64,000 nt of DNA, taken from the NCBI RefSeq assembly GCF_001562255.1, contig NZ_CP014301.1, forward strand, positions 3,100,001 through 3,164,000, in the 5' to 3' direction. Below the pieces are notes generated by a model. It was not told the DNA's origin, did not search any database, and saw only the letters and a program-made list of their open reading frames with translations. The position numbers and the translations under genes are program-made. Positions 53,032 to 62,188 of the stretch are shown one piece after another. Within the stretch, counting starts at the first letter, position 1. Each line of letters begins with the position of its first letter. The DNA is from Bosea sp. PAMC 26642. GTDB taxonomy: Bacteria; Pseudomonadota; Alphaproteobacteria; Rhizobiales; Beijerinckiaceae.

Positions 53032-54864
53032 TCAGAACTCATCCCATCCGGATGCTCCGCGCGAGTTGACAACCTTTCTCGACGGCTGACCCGTTCCGCG
53101 CTGCTGTGTTTTGGCCGCTGTTGGTTTCGAGAACGCGGCCTCGACCTGCTTACGAAGGCGATGGGGAGCTTGCGATGCCGACCCATCGGACGCCTCGGTG
53201 CGGTATCCCGCGACGAGGAGATTCAGCTGGGCGATACGGTCTGCCAAAGCGTTGGCAGATGCGGCACTTTCCTCCGCCAGAGCTGCGTTCGACTGGGTCA
53301 TCTCGTCTAGATGCGCAACCGTCTGGCTCATCTCGTCGATGCCATTCGCCTGCTCGCTGCTCGCGGCTGAAATATCTGCGATGGTCGAGGCTACTTTTTG
53401 CGACGTCTCGAGAATAATCGTCAGAGCGTCTCCCGCCTTGCGCACCAGCTTGACGCCGTCGCTGACTTCGACATTTGAGGACGAAATGAGAGCCGAGATA
53501 TCTTTTGCAGCCTCACCTGACCGCTGAGCTAGCGTACGCACCTCGCTTGCCACCACAGCAAACCCCTTGCCTGCGTCACCTGCGCGAGCGGCTTCCACCG
53601 CCGCGTTGAGCGCAAGCAGGTTCGTCTGGAATGCAATGTCATCAATGACCCGCGTGATGGCCTGGATCTTTTGCGAGGCATCCTCGATCCGCGCCATTGC
53701 TCTGACAGCCTCCATGGCGATGTCGCCGCCGGACTGCGCCGCATTCGTCGCCGCCTCGGCGAGCGTCGCGGCGTTACGAGCGTTCATCGCTGAGGCCTTG
53801 ACGCTCGCAGCAAGTTCTTCGGTCGTTGCAGCCGTTTCCTCCAGGCTGGAGGCTTGCTCCTCGGTCCGCTTCGACAGGTCATCAGCGCCGGCAGTGATTT
53901 CTCGGGCTGCAGTATCGATCCCATCTGCGGCGACAGCGACCTCTCCCACGATGCTCGACAAGGTTCCGATCAGCTCATTGACGCCACCGCAAAGCGCTTG
54001 GTTGGCGACGTTGAGATTCGCCAACGAGATCCGCCGCGTCAGGTCGCGGTCTTTCGCAGCCTCGACAACCGTCGCGACCTGTTCGATCGCAAACGTCATC
54101 TGGTCTTCGTTCTCTTTCCCAGCCGTTATGTCCGTGGCGTACTTCACGACCTTCCACGGACTGCCGAGAGCGTCGAGTATAGGATTGTAGCTCGCCTGGA
54201 TCCAGACAGCCTTGCCGCCTTTACCGATGCGACGATAACGCCCTTCGTCGAATTCTCCCCGGCGTAGCTTTTCCCAGAGTTGTGCATAGGCCGGCGACGC
54301 ACGATCGTCGTCGCTGACGAAGATGCGATGATGCTGGCCTTCGATCTCGCCTGCCGAGTAACCAGTCAACGCCAGAAAATTGGTGTTCGCATGTAGAATT
54401 TTGCCATTCAGGTCAAATTCGATCACGGCCTGGGACTTGTTGATCGCCGCCAGCTGACCTTCCAGATTGGCGATCTTGGTCTTGTTCGCGGTGATGTCCG
54501 TGGCGAACTTGATCACTTTGGTCACGCGCCCAGACGAGTCCACGATGGGCATGTAAATGGCCTGCAGCCAAAGACGCCGACCCCCTTTGCCAATGCGCAG
54601 GAACTCGGCCTGTTTAGAGTTCCCGGCCGCCAATTCGGACCAGAACGTATTGTAAGCGGTACCATTTCGTTCGCCCGGATCGACGAACATCGAATGGTGC
54701 TGACCTTTGATTTCACTGAGCTTGTAACCGATGCAACCGAGGAACATCTCGTTGGCCGAAATAATCTTCCCTGACGGCTCAAACTCGATGACGGCCTGAG
54801 TCCGTCTTATGGCCTCGGCCTCGGCGGTGTGCACGCCAAAATTGATGAAGTTCCGGATCGACAT
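53032..54864 (-). CDS. Soluble methyl-accepting chemotaxis protein with two PAS domains
   Basis: About 610 residues with no membrane helix. Two PAS domains ([40 protein letters not shown], each followed by a PAC segment ending FATDIT or YATDIT) precede a signalling domain. The hairpin tip has [20 protein letters not shown] and [20 protein letters not shown]. The last five residues, GWDEF, fit the xWxxF pentapeptide that tethers CheR/CheB. The PAS domains are close to FAD- or heme-binding aerotaxis sensors in layout. The start at 54864 is preferred; an ATG at 54948 adds 28 residues. No che operon is nearby, so it must signal to one elsewhere. Confidence 0.92.
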   Translation of the reverse strand: MSIRNFINFGVHTAEAEAIRRTQAVIEFEPSGKIISANEMFLGCIGYKLSEIKGQHHSMFVDPGERNGTAYNTFWSELAAGNSKQAEFLRIGKGGRRLWLQAIYMPIVDSSGRVTKVIKFATDITANKTKIANLEGQLAAINKSQAVIEFDLNGKILHANTNFLALTGYSAGEIEGQHHRIFVSDDDRASPAYAQLWEKLRRGEFDEGRYRRIGKGGKAVWIQASYNPILDALGSPWKVVKYATDITAGKENEDQMTFAIEQVATVVEAAKDRDLTRRISLANLNVANQALCGGVNELIGTLSSIVGEVAVAADGIDTAAREITAGADDLSKRTEEQASSLEETAATTEELAASVKASAMNARNAATLAEAATNAAQSGGDIAMEAVRAMARIEDASQKIQAITRVIDDIAFQTNLLALNAAVEAARAGDAGKGFAVVASEVRTLAQRSGEAAKDISALISSSNVEVSDGVKLVRKAGDALTIILETSQKVASTIADISAASSEQANGIDEMSQTVAHLDEMTQSNAALAEESAASANALADRIAQLNLLVAGYRTEASDGSASQAPHRLRKQVEAAFSKPTAAKTQQRGTGQPSRKVVNSRGASGWDEF

Positions 54865-55132
54865 CTCGTGCTTTCCCGTTTCGGCAACATGCATCTCGAA
54901 GGCGCCAACCCGCGAGAGGCGCCTGCAAGCCGCAATTTCTGTCATCACACAGCTGATCTCGTTTGGGAGATCAACCGCTTACTGCCGATTCATATGTACA
55001 ACGGGTTAACTTAGAATGAACATGCGCGAATTTGCAGATAAACGTTCGGAGCTGTCGGAAATGCGCCACTGAGTGCAAGCAGCAAATAGAAAGTATAACA
55101 ATATTAAACTTAGGCCCATCAAGTATGATGAA

Positions 55133-55160
55133 AATTATAGTCCCAAATGGGACTATAATT
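55133..55160. promoter_or_regulatory. 28-bp near-perfect palindrome
   Basis: AATTATAGTCCCA (55133-55145) and its exact reverse complement (55148-55160) are separated by AA. It lies in the AT-rich divergent region between the chemoreceptor and the AraC-type regulator and looks like a strong operator. Confidence 0.6.
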
Positions 55161-55185
55161 AGTGTATATTACTGAAAATAAAACG

Positions 55186-55200
55186 ATAATACGGTATTAT
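55186..55200. promoter_or_regulatory. Second short palindrome before the AraC gene
   Basis: ATAATAC-G-GTATTAT, a 15-base dyad with perfect 7-base arms, in the same 460-base AT-rich divergent region (54865-55327). The rest of that region shows no gene. It could be part of a promoter or a second regulator site. Confidence 0.4.
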
Positions 55201-55327
55201 AGCACGTCTTTCGCTAGGTAAGGCGTAGCGCAATTTATGTCAACTTTCCGGCAGAAATTGTTTAAGTTGTCAATGTACGAAGAATCCTCCACTCTGGATC
55301 ACCGATCGGAAGGGAGCGCGCTTCTAT

Positions 55328-56182
55328 TTGCAGACCCGCACTCTCATTGACCTCACCTTGGAGAGCGCGCGCCGCGTGTCCCGCGTGTCCGTGCCATCCG
55401 CCGCCCTGACAGCCGACTATGTGGAGGCGCAGGACCCGGCGGATTATGAATTTGCCGTCAAGGGTGACGCGCATTACCTGGCCCTTCACGGCCTTATATT
55501 TGAAGATGGCTTGATGCAGGTGGATGGCGATCGATCTTATAGATCGCAAGATCTCCGTAATACTCTTACGTTCCTGCCGGCTGGAACGCCTGCTCGCGGC
55601 TGGTGCAAACCTGCTAAAGGCGATCAATCTTTTACCGCTTTATATCTTGATACTAAAGCAATTCCCCAATCGCTTCAAATTGACCATTTTCTTAAAAATC
55701 CGATCGTTTATTTTCGGTCCGAACAACTTGGTCAGACCTTTGGAAAAATCGCCAACGCGATACGCCAGTCACCACCATTTCTCGAATTCGTAATCGACAT
55801 GCTCGGGCACGTCGCCCTCTTGGAGCTTGCCGCGTACCAATCGGCGAATGTGACGAGAATTAACGAGCGCCAGCTTCATCCAGATGACATCCGGCGCTTG
55901 CGCCAGTTTCTGCGGGACAATATCGCGCGCGATATACGCTTGGACGAAATGGCATCCGTCGTCGGCCTGAGCAAGTTCCATTTTACGCGCTGCTTTCGCG
56001 CGGCAACTGGACGGACACCCTATCGGTCACTGCTGGAATTCCGGAGCGAGGTGGCCATAGCAGAACTCAAGGCCGGACGCTCTCCTCAAGACGCAGCGAT
56101 TGCAGCGGGGTTTGAAGGAGTGCCCCAAATGTCTCGAACGATACGCGCCATTTTAGGCGTCTCAATTCGGAAACTGCGTTAG
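55328..56182 (+). CDS. AraC-family transcriptional regulator
   Basis: A 284-residue regulator with a C-terminal double helix-turn-helix: DIRLDEMASVVGLSKFHFTR followed by CFRAATGRTPYRSLLEFRSE, and PQDAAIAAGFEGVPQMSRTI. The N-terminal 170 residues are a sensing domain I cannot assign. The start is a TTG at 55328 with GAAGGGAG upstream at long spacing, so the exact start is uncertain. It probably binds the palindromes upstream and may control itself. Confidence 0.87.
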   Translation: MQTRTLIDLTLESARRVSRVSVPSAALTADYVEAQDPADYEFAVKGDAHYLALHGLIFEDGLMQVDGDRSYRSQDLRNTLTFLPAGTPARGWCKPAKGDQSFTALYLDTKAIPQSLQIDHFLKNPIVYFRSEQLGQTFGKIANAIRQSPPFLEFVIDMLGHVALLELAAYQSANVTRINERQLHPDDIRRLRQFLRDNIARDIRLDEMASVVGLSKFHFTRCFRAATGRTPYRSLLEFRSEVAIAELKAGRSPQDAAIAAGFEGVPQMSRTIRAILGVSIRKLR

Positions 56183-56690
56183 CTTTTTGATTCCGGGGCA
56201 CTAATCCGCGTGTTGGCAAGCTGGGCAGGGCAGAATCGGTCACCCGGATTAATCTTGGTTGAAGTGCCCGTGACCAGACGTTCCCAAGTTCCGCAATGGG
56301 CCATTCCCGATCCATCTTAGACGTCGGCCGCGTGTCCGAATTCCAAAGCATGCCGTCATGGGGAAAGTCGCCGACCTGCGTCAGAGCGCCGCTCTGTGGG
56401 TCAAGCCGCATCAGCTTGAGCGATTAGAAAAAGGTCTGGCGCGGATCGCGGAGGGCAAATCGCTGCGCTCCAAATTAGTCGTCACGACCATCGTCCAACC
56501 GGGCTGACGGCAAGCCCTCCGGGGACTGACACCCGCCTGAGCCCGCGAGGCGAGTGCGTGACGGGGTCATCCGTCCGCCGCCTTGCCGGCATCGAGGCAG
56601 ACGCTAACCAAGGCTTTCGCGCGGGGCCTCGTTCCACTTACCCTACAAATCTCGCCTTGCAAAAATGTATTCCGATTGCCCTAAAATAGA
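56183..56690. other. Intergenic region before the catabolic island
   Basis: About 500 bases without a supportable gene. A minus-strand frame ending in the AraC gene has a few repeat-like residues but no clear domain. The right end becomes AT-rich at the presumed promoter. Confidence 0.35.
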
Positions 56691-56705
56691 ATACAATTAT
56701 ACAAT
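56691..56705. promoter_or_regulatory. ATACAAT-N2-TACAAT motif, shared regulator site
   Basis: ATACAATTATACAAT at 56691-56705, 16 bases before the next start codon, matches ATACAATCTTACAAT at 61139-61153 in 13 of 15 positions. The second copy overlaps a palindrome upstream of the local GntR gene. It is a likely operator of that regulator. Confidence 0.5.
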
Positions 56706-56721
56706 TGATATGGAGACGGCG

Positions 56722-57636
56722 ATGCAGTCCCTGCGTTTGAACATTGGCGACGCCAGCGAGGCGCGCGTCTACTACCTGCCTCACTATCTCGCCGCACGCG
56801 CGGGATATTTCAGCCGTGAGGACATCGCCGTCGCCTTCGTCGAATCGCAGACCGGCGGGCATACCGCGATGGGCGGGCAGATCGGGCCGGTGGTTGATGG
56901 TTTCGCGGATGCCTGCGTCGGCGGACCGATGGTGACGATGAAGCTGCTGGAAGACGGGGTGGACGGCATCGTTAGCTTCTGCGGCCTCGTGCGGGCCAAT
57001 CCATGGGTCGTGGCGGCCGCGGCCCCCGTGGCCGGCGGCTTTTCCGGCCTTGCCGGCAAGACGGTGATCGATTCGGGCAACGTCATCACCGCGACGTTGT
57101 GCCTGCGCGAAGCCCTGCGTGTCGCCGGGCTCGAATCGGCGGTCGCGATCGAGGCCGGAAGCGGGTGCCTCGACGACGATATCGCGAGGGCCGAAGGTGA
57201 TCCCTCGATCGTGATCCACCATTCGCTGCACGCGCTCGGCCCCGATAGGGCGGCCGGCCGCCTGACGATCGTCGATCCGATGGCAAAGATCACGCCGGCC
57301 GTGCCGTGGAGCGCCTATATCGCGCGCAGCGACCGGTTGGCGGCCGAGCCCGATCTGTTCCGGCGGTTTCGCGACGGCATCGCCGCCGCGCTGCGTGATA
57401 TCGCGACGCTGCCGGCCGAGCGCATCGCGGATCTCGTCGGCGACGATTATCCCGGCTATGAGATCGGGGCGCTCACTGATGTCATCGATGCCTATCGAAG
57501 CTGGGGCTGCTTTTCCCCAACGCCGCAGATCGCCCGGGCGGACATGATCGCCTTTGCCGACATCATGCAGCGGGCCGGCTGGCTCGGCACCAAGCCTTCC
57601 CCCGACACCTTGCTGGCAGCGGAGATCGCGGCATGA
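56722..57636 (+). CDS. Leaderless NMT1/THI5-like substrate-binding-type protein
   Basis: A 304-residue protein with the two-lobed type II binding-protein pattern of ABC nitrate/taurine/pyrimidine-precursor systems (YYLPHYLAARAGYFSREDIA; GFADACVGGPMVTMKLLEDG; GLAGKTVIDSGNVITATLCL). No signal peptide or lipobox is visible, so it appears cytoplasmic. The start at 56722 has GGAGA just upstream; ATG 56710 and a frame from 56665 are longer options. Its stop overlaps the amidohydrolase start (ATGA), suggesting joint function. It may be a cytosolic ligand carrier, an enzyme of the THI5 type, or an exported protein whose true start was missed. Confidence 0.7.
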   Translation: MQSLRLNIGDASEARVYYLPHYLAARAGYFSREDIAVAFVESQTGGHTAMGGQIGPVVDGFADACVGGPMVTMKLLEDGVDGIVSFCGLVRANPWVVAAAAPVAGGFSGLAGKTVIDSGNVITATLCLREALRVAGLESAVAIEAGSGCLDDDIARAEGDPSIVIHHSLHALGPDRAAGRLTIVDPMAKITPAVPWSAYIARSDRLAAEPDLFRRFRDGIAAALRDIATLPAERIADLVGDDYPGYEIGALTDVIDAYRSWGCFSPTPQIARADMIAFADIMQRAGWLGTKPSPDTLLAAEIAA

Positions 57637-59012
57637 GCGACTTCGATGTCCTGATCGAGAACGCCCGGATCGTCACCGAGACGGCGAGCTTCACCGGCTT
57701 CATCGGCATTCGCGACGGCCGGACCGCGGCGCTCGGCCATGGCGCTGCCGCGGGCTCGGCGACGGAGCGCATCGATGCCGGCGGCCTGGTCGCGCTGCCT
57801 GGCGCGATCGACGTCCATGTCCATTTCACCGGCTCGCAAGACGATTCGGCGGAAGAATTGCGGAATGGCAGCCTCGGCGCCGCAGCCGGCGGAGTCACGA
57901 CCTTCCTGGAAATGCCGCATTCCGCGCCGCCCGCGACGACACTGGCGGCCTTCCTTGCCAAGCGCGATCTCATCGCCCGCAACAGCGTCGTCGACTTCGG
58001 GTTGTGGGCCGGCCTCGACGGCACCAATGACGGGGAATTCGTCGCCCTGCGCGAAGCCGGCGCGCTCGGCTTCAAAGCCTTCCTGTGCAGCGGTTCGGCC
58101 AGCGGCGAGGCGCCCGACCATCGCGGCCTGCCAATGCTGGACGATGACGGTCTGGCCCGAGCGATGAGGCTGCTGGGCCCGCTGCGCGCGGTCATCGGCA
58201 TCCATGCGGAAAACCAGGCGATGCTTCATGGCGCCATCGCGCGGCTCAAGGCCGCGGGACGTCACGATGTCCGAGCCCATGCGCAGGCCGGGCCGGAGCT
58301 GGCTGAGGTCGAGGCCGTGGCCCGCGTGATCGCTCTCGCCCGCGAGCTAAATGCGCCCTGCCATATCGTCCATCTGAGCTCGGCGCGAGCCGCAGCCCTG
58401 ATCGCGCAGGCGCGAGGCTCGGTCGATGTCACCGCCGAGACCTGTCCGCATTATCTCATCCTCGACGAGGAAGACTTGGTGCGGATCGGCGCCGACGCCC
58501 GCTGCGGTCCGCCGCTGCGGCCGCGCGCCAATGTCGATGCGCTGAACCGCTTCGTCGTCGAGGGCGCGCTCGACATACTGGCCTCCGACCACTGCCCCTA
58601 TCTTCCCGAGCAGAAGCGCGCGGGCGATGCATCGATCTGGGAAGCCGGAATGGGGCTGACCGGCATCGAGACCTTGGTGCCGATGAGCTTCAGCCATCTC
58701 GTCGCCGAGCGGGGAATGTCCCTGGTCGATTTCGCCAGGCTCATCGCGACGGCGCCGGCCCGGCGCTTCGGGCTCTATCCACGAAAAGGCGCGATTGCTC
58801 CGGGCTTCGACGCCGACGTCTGCCTGTTCGACCCGGCCGAGCGCTGGACCGTGCATGGCCGCGACCTGCATGGCCAGGCGAAATGGACGGCCTTCGAGGG
58901 CATGGCCTGCACAGGCCGGCCCGTCAGGACCCTGGTCCGCGGCCAGACGGTCTGGAACCGGGGGCGGGTAGCGGCCTTCCCAGGCTATGGTCGATACCAG
59001 GCGCCGGTCTAA
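57633..59012 (+). CDS. Dihydropyrimidinase/allantoinase-type cyclic amidohydrolase
   Basis: A 459-residue amidohydrolase. The metal-site elements are DVHVHFT, the carboxylated-lysine segment ALGFKAFLC, IHAEN, CHIVHLSS and the catalytic aspartate in LASDHCPY. The overall pattern is closest to allantoinase or hydantoinase. It should open a cyclic amide ring such as allantoin, a hydantoin or a dihydropyrimidine. It is translationally coupled to the leaderless binding-type protein upstream and overlaps the convergent dehydratase gene by 4 bases. The substrate is unknown. Confidence 0.88.
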   Translation: MSDFDVLIENARIVTETASFTGFIGIRDGRTAALGHGAAAGSATERIDAGGLVALPGAIDVHVHFTGSQDDSAEELRNGSLGAAAGGVTTFLEMPHSAPPATTLAAFLAKRDLIARNSVVDFGLWAGLDGTNDGEFVALREAGALGFKAFLCSGSASGEAPDHRGLPMLDDDGLARAMRLLGPLRAVIGIHAENQAMLHGAIARLKAAGRHDVRAHAQAGPELAEVEAVARVIALARELNAPCHIVHLSSARAAALIAQARGSVDVTAETCPHYLILDEEDLVRIGADARCGPPLRPRANVDALNRFVVEGALDILASDHCPYLPEQKRAGDASIWEAGMGLTGIETLVPMSFSHLVAERGMSLVDFARLIATAPARRFGLYPRKGAIAPGFDADVCLFDPAERWTVHGRDLHGQAKWTAFEGMACTGRPVRTLVRGQTVWNRGRVAAFPGYGRYQAPV

Positions 59013-60124
59013 GCCCTGACGAGGAAGCGCTCGATCACATCCATGTCCGGCTCGACACCGAGGCCGGGCTCCGTCGGCAGATGCGCATAGCCGTCGGCGA
59101 TGCGAACGGGATTGCGTGCCAGCTTGCTCGAGATCTCGCCGGGCTCGACGCAATATTCCATGACGAGCGCGTTCTTGATCGCGCAGAGGAAATGGAGCGA
59201 GGCGGCGGTGTTGATGTCCGTCGAGAAATTGTGGTTGCAGACCTTGCGGCCGCGCGAGGCGGCATAGTCGGCAATGCGGATCGCCTGGGTAAAACCGCAG
59301 CGGGTCAGATCGATCTGCACGATATCGATCCCGCCTTCATCGATCAGGCGCTCGAACCCGGTCACCGAGCTCTCCTCCTCGCCCGCCGCGATATGCTGGC
59401 TGCAGGCGGCCGAGACACGCCCGTAACCCTTGTAGTCGTCGGGGTGCAGCGGCTCCTCGATCCAGAACAGCCGATAGGGCTCGAACAGCTGTGCGCGCCG
59501 GATGCAGGTCTTGGCATCCCAGACCATCCCGATATCGAGCATGAAGTCGTTGTCGTCGCCGATAGCCGCACGGATCGCCTCGACATAGGCGAGATCCATC
59601 CGCTCGTCCTGCCCGAACGGCTCCCAGCCGAATTTGACACCGGTATGGCCGGTATCGATCGCCGCCTTGGCGCGCGCCACCGTGTCCTCGACGGTGAACT
59701 GGAACATGTTCGAGGAATAGACGCGCATCCGGTCGCGCATCGCGCCCCCGAGCAATTGCACGATGGGCTGACCCAGCGCCTTGCCCTTGATGTCCCACAG
59801 CGCGATGTCGATGCCGGCCATCGCCTGAGACACCGCACCGCCGCGACCGTAGAAGATCGTCGCGCGGTACATCTTCTCCCAGAGGCGTGTCGTCTCCAGC
59901 GGGTTCTCGCCGATGAGGACCTGCCGCAAGCCCGTGACCAACGTGCTGGAATAGGGGGCCTCGATGATCGCCTTGACGACCGAGGGGCAACCATCCACTT
60001 CGCCCCAGCCGACGATGCCGGCATCGGTGGTGATCCGGACGATCAGCGCGTCCTGCGACGAATCCGAGCGCTCCTCGATGACGGGCAGCTTGAGGTAGAA
60101 CGCTTCGACGTCGACGATCTTCAT
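59009..60124 (-). CDS. Mandelate racemase/muconate lactonizing-type enolase-superfamily enzyme
   Basis: A 371-residue enolase-superfamily member with the MR-type barrel. TGVKFGWEPFG replaces the usual KxK, metal ligands are Asp in FMLDIGMVWD, Glu in FWIEEPLHPDD and Glu in AAGEEESS, and the acid/base His is in KVCNHNFSTD. These fit an acid-sugar dehydratase or a related racemase. The start at 60124 is chosen because the family begins MKIVDVEAFYLKLP. It follows the GntR gene by 49 bases on the same strand and is probably coregulated. Confidence 0.88.
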   Translation of the reverse strand: MKIVDVEAFYLKLPVIEERSDSSQDALIVRITTDAGIVGWGEVDGCPSVVKAIIEAPYSSTLVTGLRQVLIGENPLETTRLWEKMYRATIFYGRGGAVSQAMAGIDIALWDIKGKALGQPIVQLLGGAMRDRMRVYSSNMFQFTVEDTVARAKAAIDTGHTGVKFGWEPFGQDERMDLAYVEAIRAAIGDDNDFMLDIGMVWDAKTCIRRAQLFEPYRLFWIEEPLHPDDYKGYGRVSAACSQHIAAGEEESSVTGFERLIDEGGIDIVQIDLTRCGFTQAIRIADYAASRGRKVCNHNFSTDINTAASLHFLCAIKNALVMEYCVEPGEISSKLARNPVRIADGYAHLPTEPGLGVEPDMDVIERFLVRA

Positions 60125-60173
60125 GGCGGGGCCTTTCGATGAGGAAATGGGAGGCCGCAGCGGCCTGGATCGT

Positions 60174-60935
60174 TCAGGCGGAGGGCCGGCTCTGCCGCGC
60201 CTGCCTGCGCTCCGCGATGACCTTGTCGAAATCGACCTCGTGCGGCTGGACGAGAATGTGCTGGCGCACGGCCTCCTCGATCGCCGCGAGGTTGCCGGAC
60301 CGGAACACGCTGAGCAGCAGGAGATGCTCTTCGACGATGGTCCCGACCGGCTTGCCGAGCGTCGACAGTCCGAAGACGATCGTGAGCTGGCGCGCCAGCG
60401 TCTCCCACTGGGCCGAGAGGATGGGGTTCTCCGCCAGCGAGCAGAGCGTCCGGTGGAAATTGGTGTCGGCCTTGGCGAAGCCGTAGACATCGCCGCGCTC
60501 TCCCGCTGCGCGCAGTTCGTCGACGGCCCGTTGCAGCCGGGCAGCTCCTTGCGCGTCGTTGCACCCGGCCTCGATCGCCCGTCGGCACGCCAGGCTTTCG
60601 AGCGCGGCGCGAACGTCGAGGATCTGGTTGAGCTTCTCGTGGCTGACGGACATCAGGCGAATGCCGCGATAGGGCTCGCTCGTGACGATGCCCTGGCTTT
60701 CGAGGGTGCGCAGAGCCTCGCGGACCGGCACCCGGCTCATACCGAGCATGTTGCAGAGATCCTTCTCGACGAGGCGGTCCCCGGGGAGAAGCACGCCACG
60801 CACGGCCGCGGCCAGAATGACCTCGCAGGCATGGTCTGCCAGCGTCTTCGGGCGCGGCGCCTCCCAGGTGCCGACTTCGAACGAGAACTCGTCGGGGGCG
60901 AGGCCTGCAGCATCTTTCATCATCGGGTTCGACAT
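60174..60935 (-). CDS. GntR-family (FCD) regulator of the catabolic island
   Basis: A 253-residue GntR regulator. The winged helix-turn-helix is at about residues 28-95 (GDRLVEKDLCNMLGMSRVPV, REALRTLESQGIV). The FCD ligand domain has DTNFHRTLCSLAENP and a later EEHLLLLSVFRSGN. The frame extends far upstream, but the start at 60935 is near the beginning of the domain and is preceded by AAAGGCAGG. It is divergent from the binding-protein gene at 61251. A 24-bp palindrome between them is the likely operator. Confidence 0.87.
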   Translation of the reverse strand: MSNPMMKDAAGLAPDEFSFEVGTWEAPRPKTLADHACEVILAAAVRGVLLPGDRLVEKDLCNMLGMSRVPVREALRTLESQGIVTSEPYRGIRLMSVSHEKLNQILDVRAALESLACRRAIEAGCNDAQGAARLQRAVDELRAAGERGDVYGFAKADTNFHRTLCSLAENPILSAQWETLARQLTIVFGLSTLGKPVGTIVEEHLLLLSVFRSGNLAAIEEAVRQHILVQPHEVDFDKVIAERRQARQSRPSA

Positions 60936-61127
60936 GCCTGCCTTTTGTCTCTTCGCGTACGCGTCGCCGCGCACAGATCCGCGTCGGCGAAGCGCCGGTT
61001 CCTGGCCTCGTCGCACCCGGCTAGCGCGCCGCGGCATCGTCGCGTCGGCCTGCTGGGCGATTCGTCGTCGCCCTGCTGCCTCGAACCTAATCATGGCGCG
61101 AATTTCAGCAGGCGCTTCATTGACAGC

Positions 61128-61151
61128 TGTAAGATTATATACAATCTTACA
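61128..61151. promoter_or_regulatory. 24-bp palindrome, likely GntR operator
   Basis: TGTAAGATT (61128-61136) and its exact reverse complement AATCTTACA (61143-61151) flank ATATAC. It is the only strong dyad in the 315-base region between the divergent GntR and binding-protein genes (60936-61250), which otherwise holds no gene. It overlaps the ATACAAT..TACAAT motif also present at 56691. Confidence 0.65.
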
Positions 61152-61250
61152 ATGCGTCAAGGGAATAGCGGTCGCTTCGATCGATCCCCTGAATGTTTGC
61201 AGGCGACGGAAGCACCTGTCGCCGAACCGACCCCGCCGAGGAGATCAGCG

Positions 61251-62147
61251 ATGCCGTCCCCCTCCCGTCTCGTTCCATTCACACTGCTGATGAGTCTTGG
61301 AATCGGCAACGCCCATTCGCAGAACGTGCCAACGGACAGCCCCGTCATGCCGGATGCGAAAGCCTTCGCCGCCATGCCGGAATGCAAGGCGCTGCAGGCG
61401 AAATATCCCTCGCTCGTCGGCAAGAAGCTGACGATCGGGCTCGGTGGCTACAATATGGGCTTCCAGTCGCCCAGCGCTGCCGATCCGGCCAAGCTCGAAG
61501 GGCTGGACCCCGACACCTTCGATCGTCTGGGCGCCTGCCTCGGCTTCACCTACGAGTTCCAGCTCGGCGCCTTCAACGTGCTGGTGACCTCGGTCATGGG
61601 CGGGCGCTACGACATCGGCCCGTCGATCTACGTCACCGATCAGCGGATCGCGCAGGTCGCCTTCATCTCGTCCTACCAGGTCATCAACGGTTCGGTCGTG
61701 CTTAAGGGCAACCCCAAAAAGCTCACCGGGCTCGACTCCCTCTGTGGCGTAACCATCGCCGCAGCGGCCGGCACCTATGAAGCCAATAATGTTGCGCCCG
61801 AGCAGAGCGCGAAATGCGAGGCGGACGGCAAGCCCAAGGTCGAGGTCCTGCTGGTGCAGAACACCGACAACGCGATCCTGGCGGTTCAGAGTGGCCGGGC
61901 CGACATCCACATGACGGCCAAACCGGTGGCGCGCAATTTGGCCAGGCTCGATCCGAAGCTGGAGGAGGCCTTCACGGTCGATCTGCCTATCCGCAACGGT
62001 TACCCCATCGCCAAGGACAACGCCCTGATGCGGTCTGCGATCCTCGATGCCTTCAAGGTGCTCCAGTCGAGCGGCGCCCATGAGAAGCTGCTCGAGAAAT
62101 GGGGCCAGGGCGCCAAGGCCCAGCGGCCCGTGGAAAATATGGGCTGA
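61251..62147 (+). CDS. Polar amino-acid-type ABC transporter binding protein
   Basis: A 298-residue periplasmic binding protein with a signal peptide at about residues 1-23 (LLMSLGIGNAHSQ). The SBP type 3 pattern is present: LTIGLGGYNMGF, LDPDTFDRLGACLGFTYEFQ, SVMGGRYDIGPSIYVTDQRI and TAKPVARNLARLDP. ATG 61251 follows GAGGAG. It is followed 41 bases later by a gene encoding permease and ATPase in one chain, completing an importer. The true ligand may be an amino acid, a hydantoin or an allantoin-derived compound. Confidence 0.85.
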   Translation: MPSPSRLVPFTLLMSLGIGNAHSQNVPTDSPVMPDAKAFAAMPECKALQAKYPSLVGKKLTIGLGGYNMGFQSPSAADPAKLEGLDPDTFDRLGACLGFTYEFQLGAFNVLVTSVMGGRYDIGPSIYVTDQRIAQVAFISSYQVINGSVVLKGNPKKLTGLDSLCGVTIAAAAGTYEANNVAPEQSAKCEADGKPKVEVLLVQNTDNAILAVQSGRADIHMTAKPVARNLARLDPKLEEAFTVDLPIRNGYPIAKDNALMRSAILDAFKVLQSSGAHEKLLEKWGQGAKAQRPVENMG

Positions 62148-62188
62148 CCGGTAACGGACCTGACAGGACGAGAGGGCTGGCCCGACCG

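Noticed and set aside
56067..56411. Minus-strand 114-residue frame with beta-propeller-like start
   Set aside because: Overlaps the end of the intact AraC gene, is short, and the resemblance is limited to a few residues.
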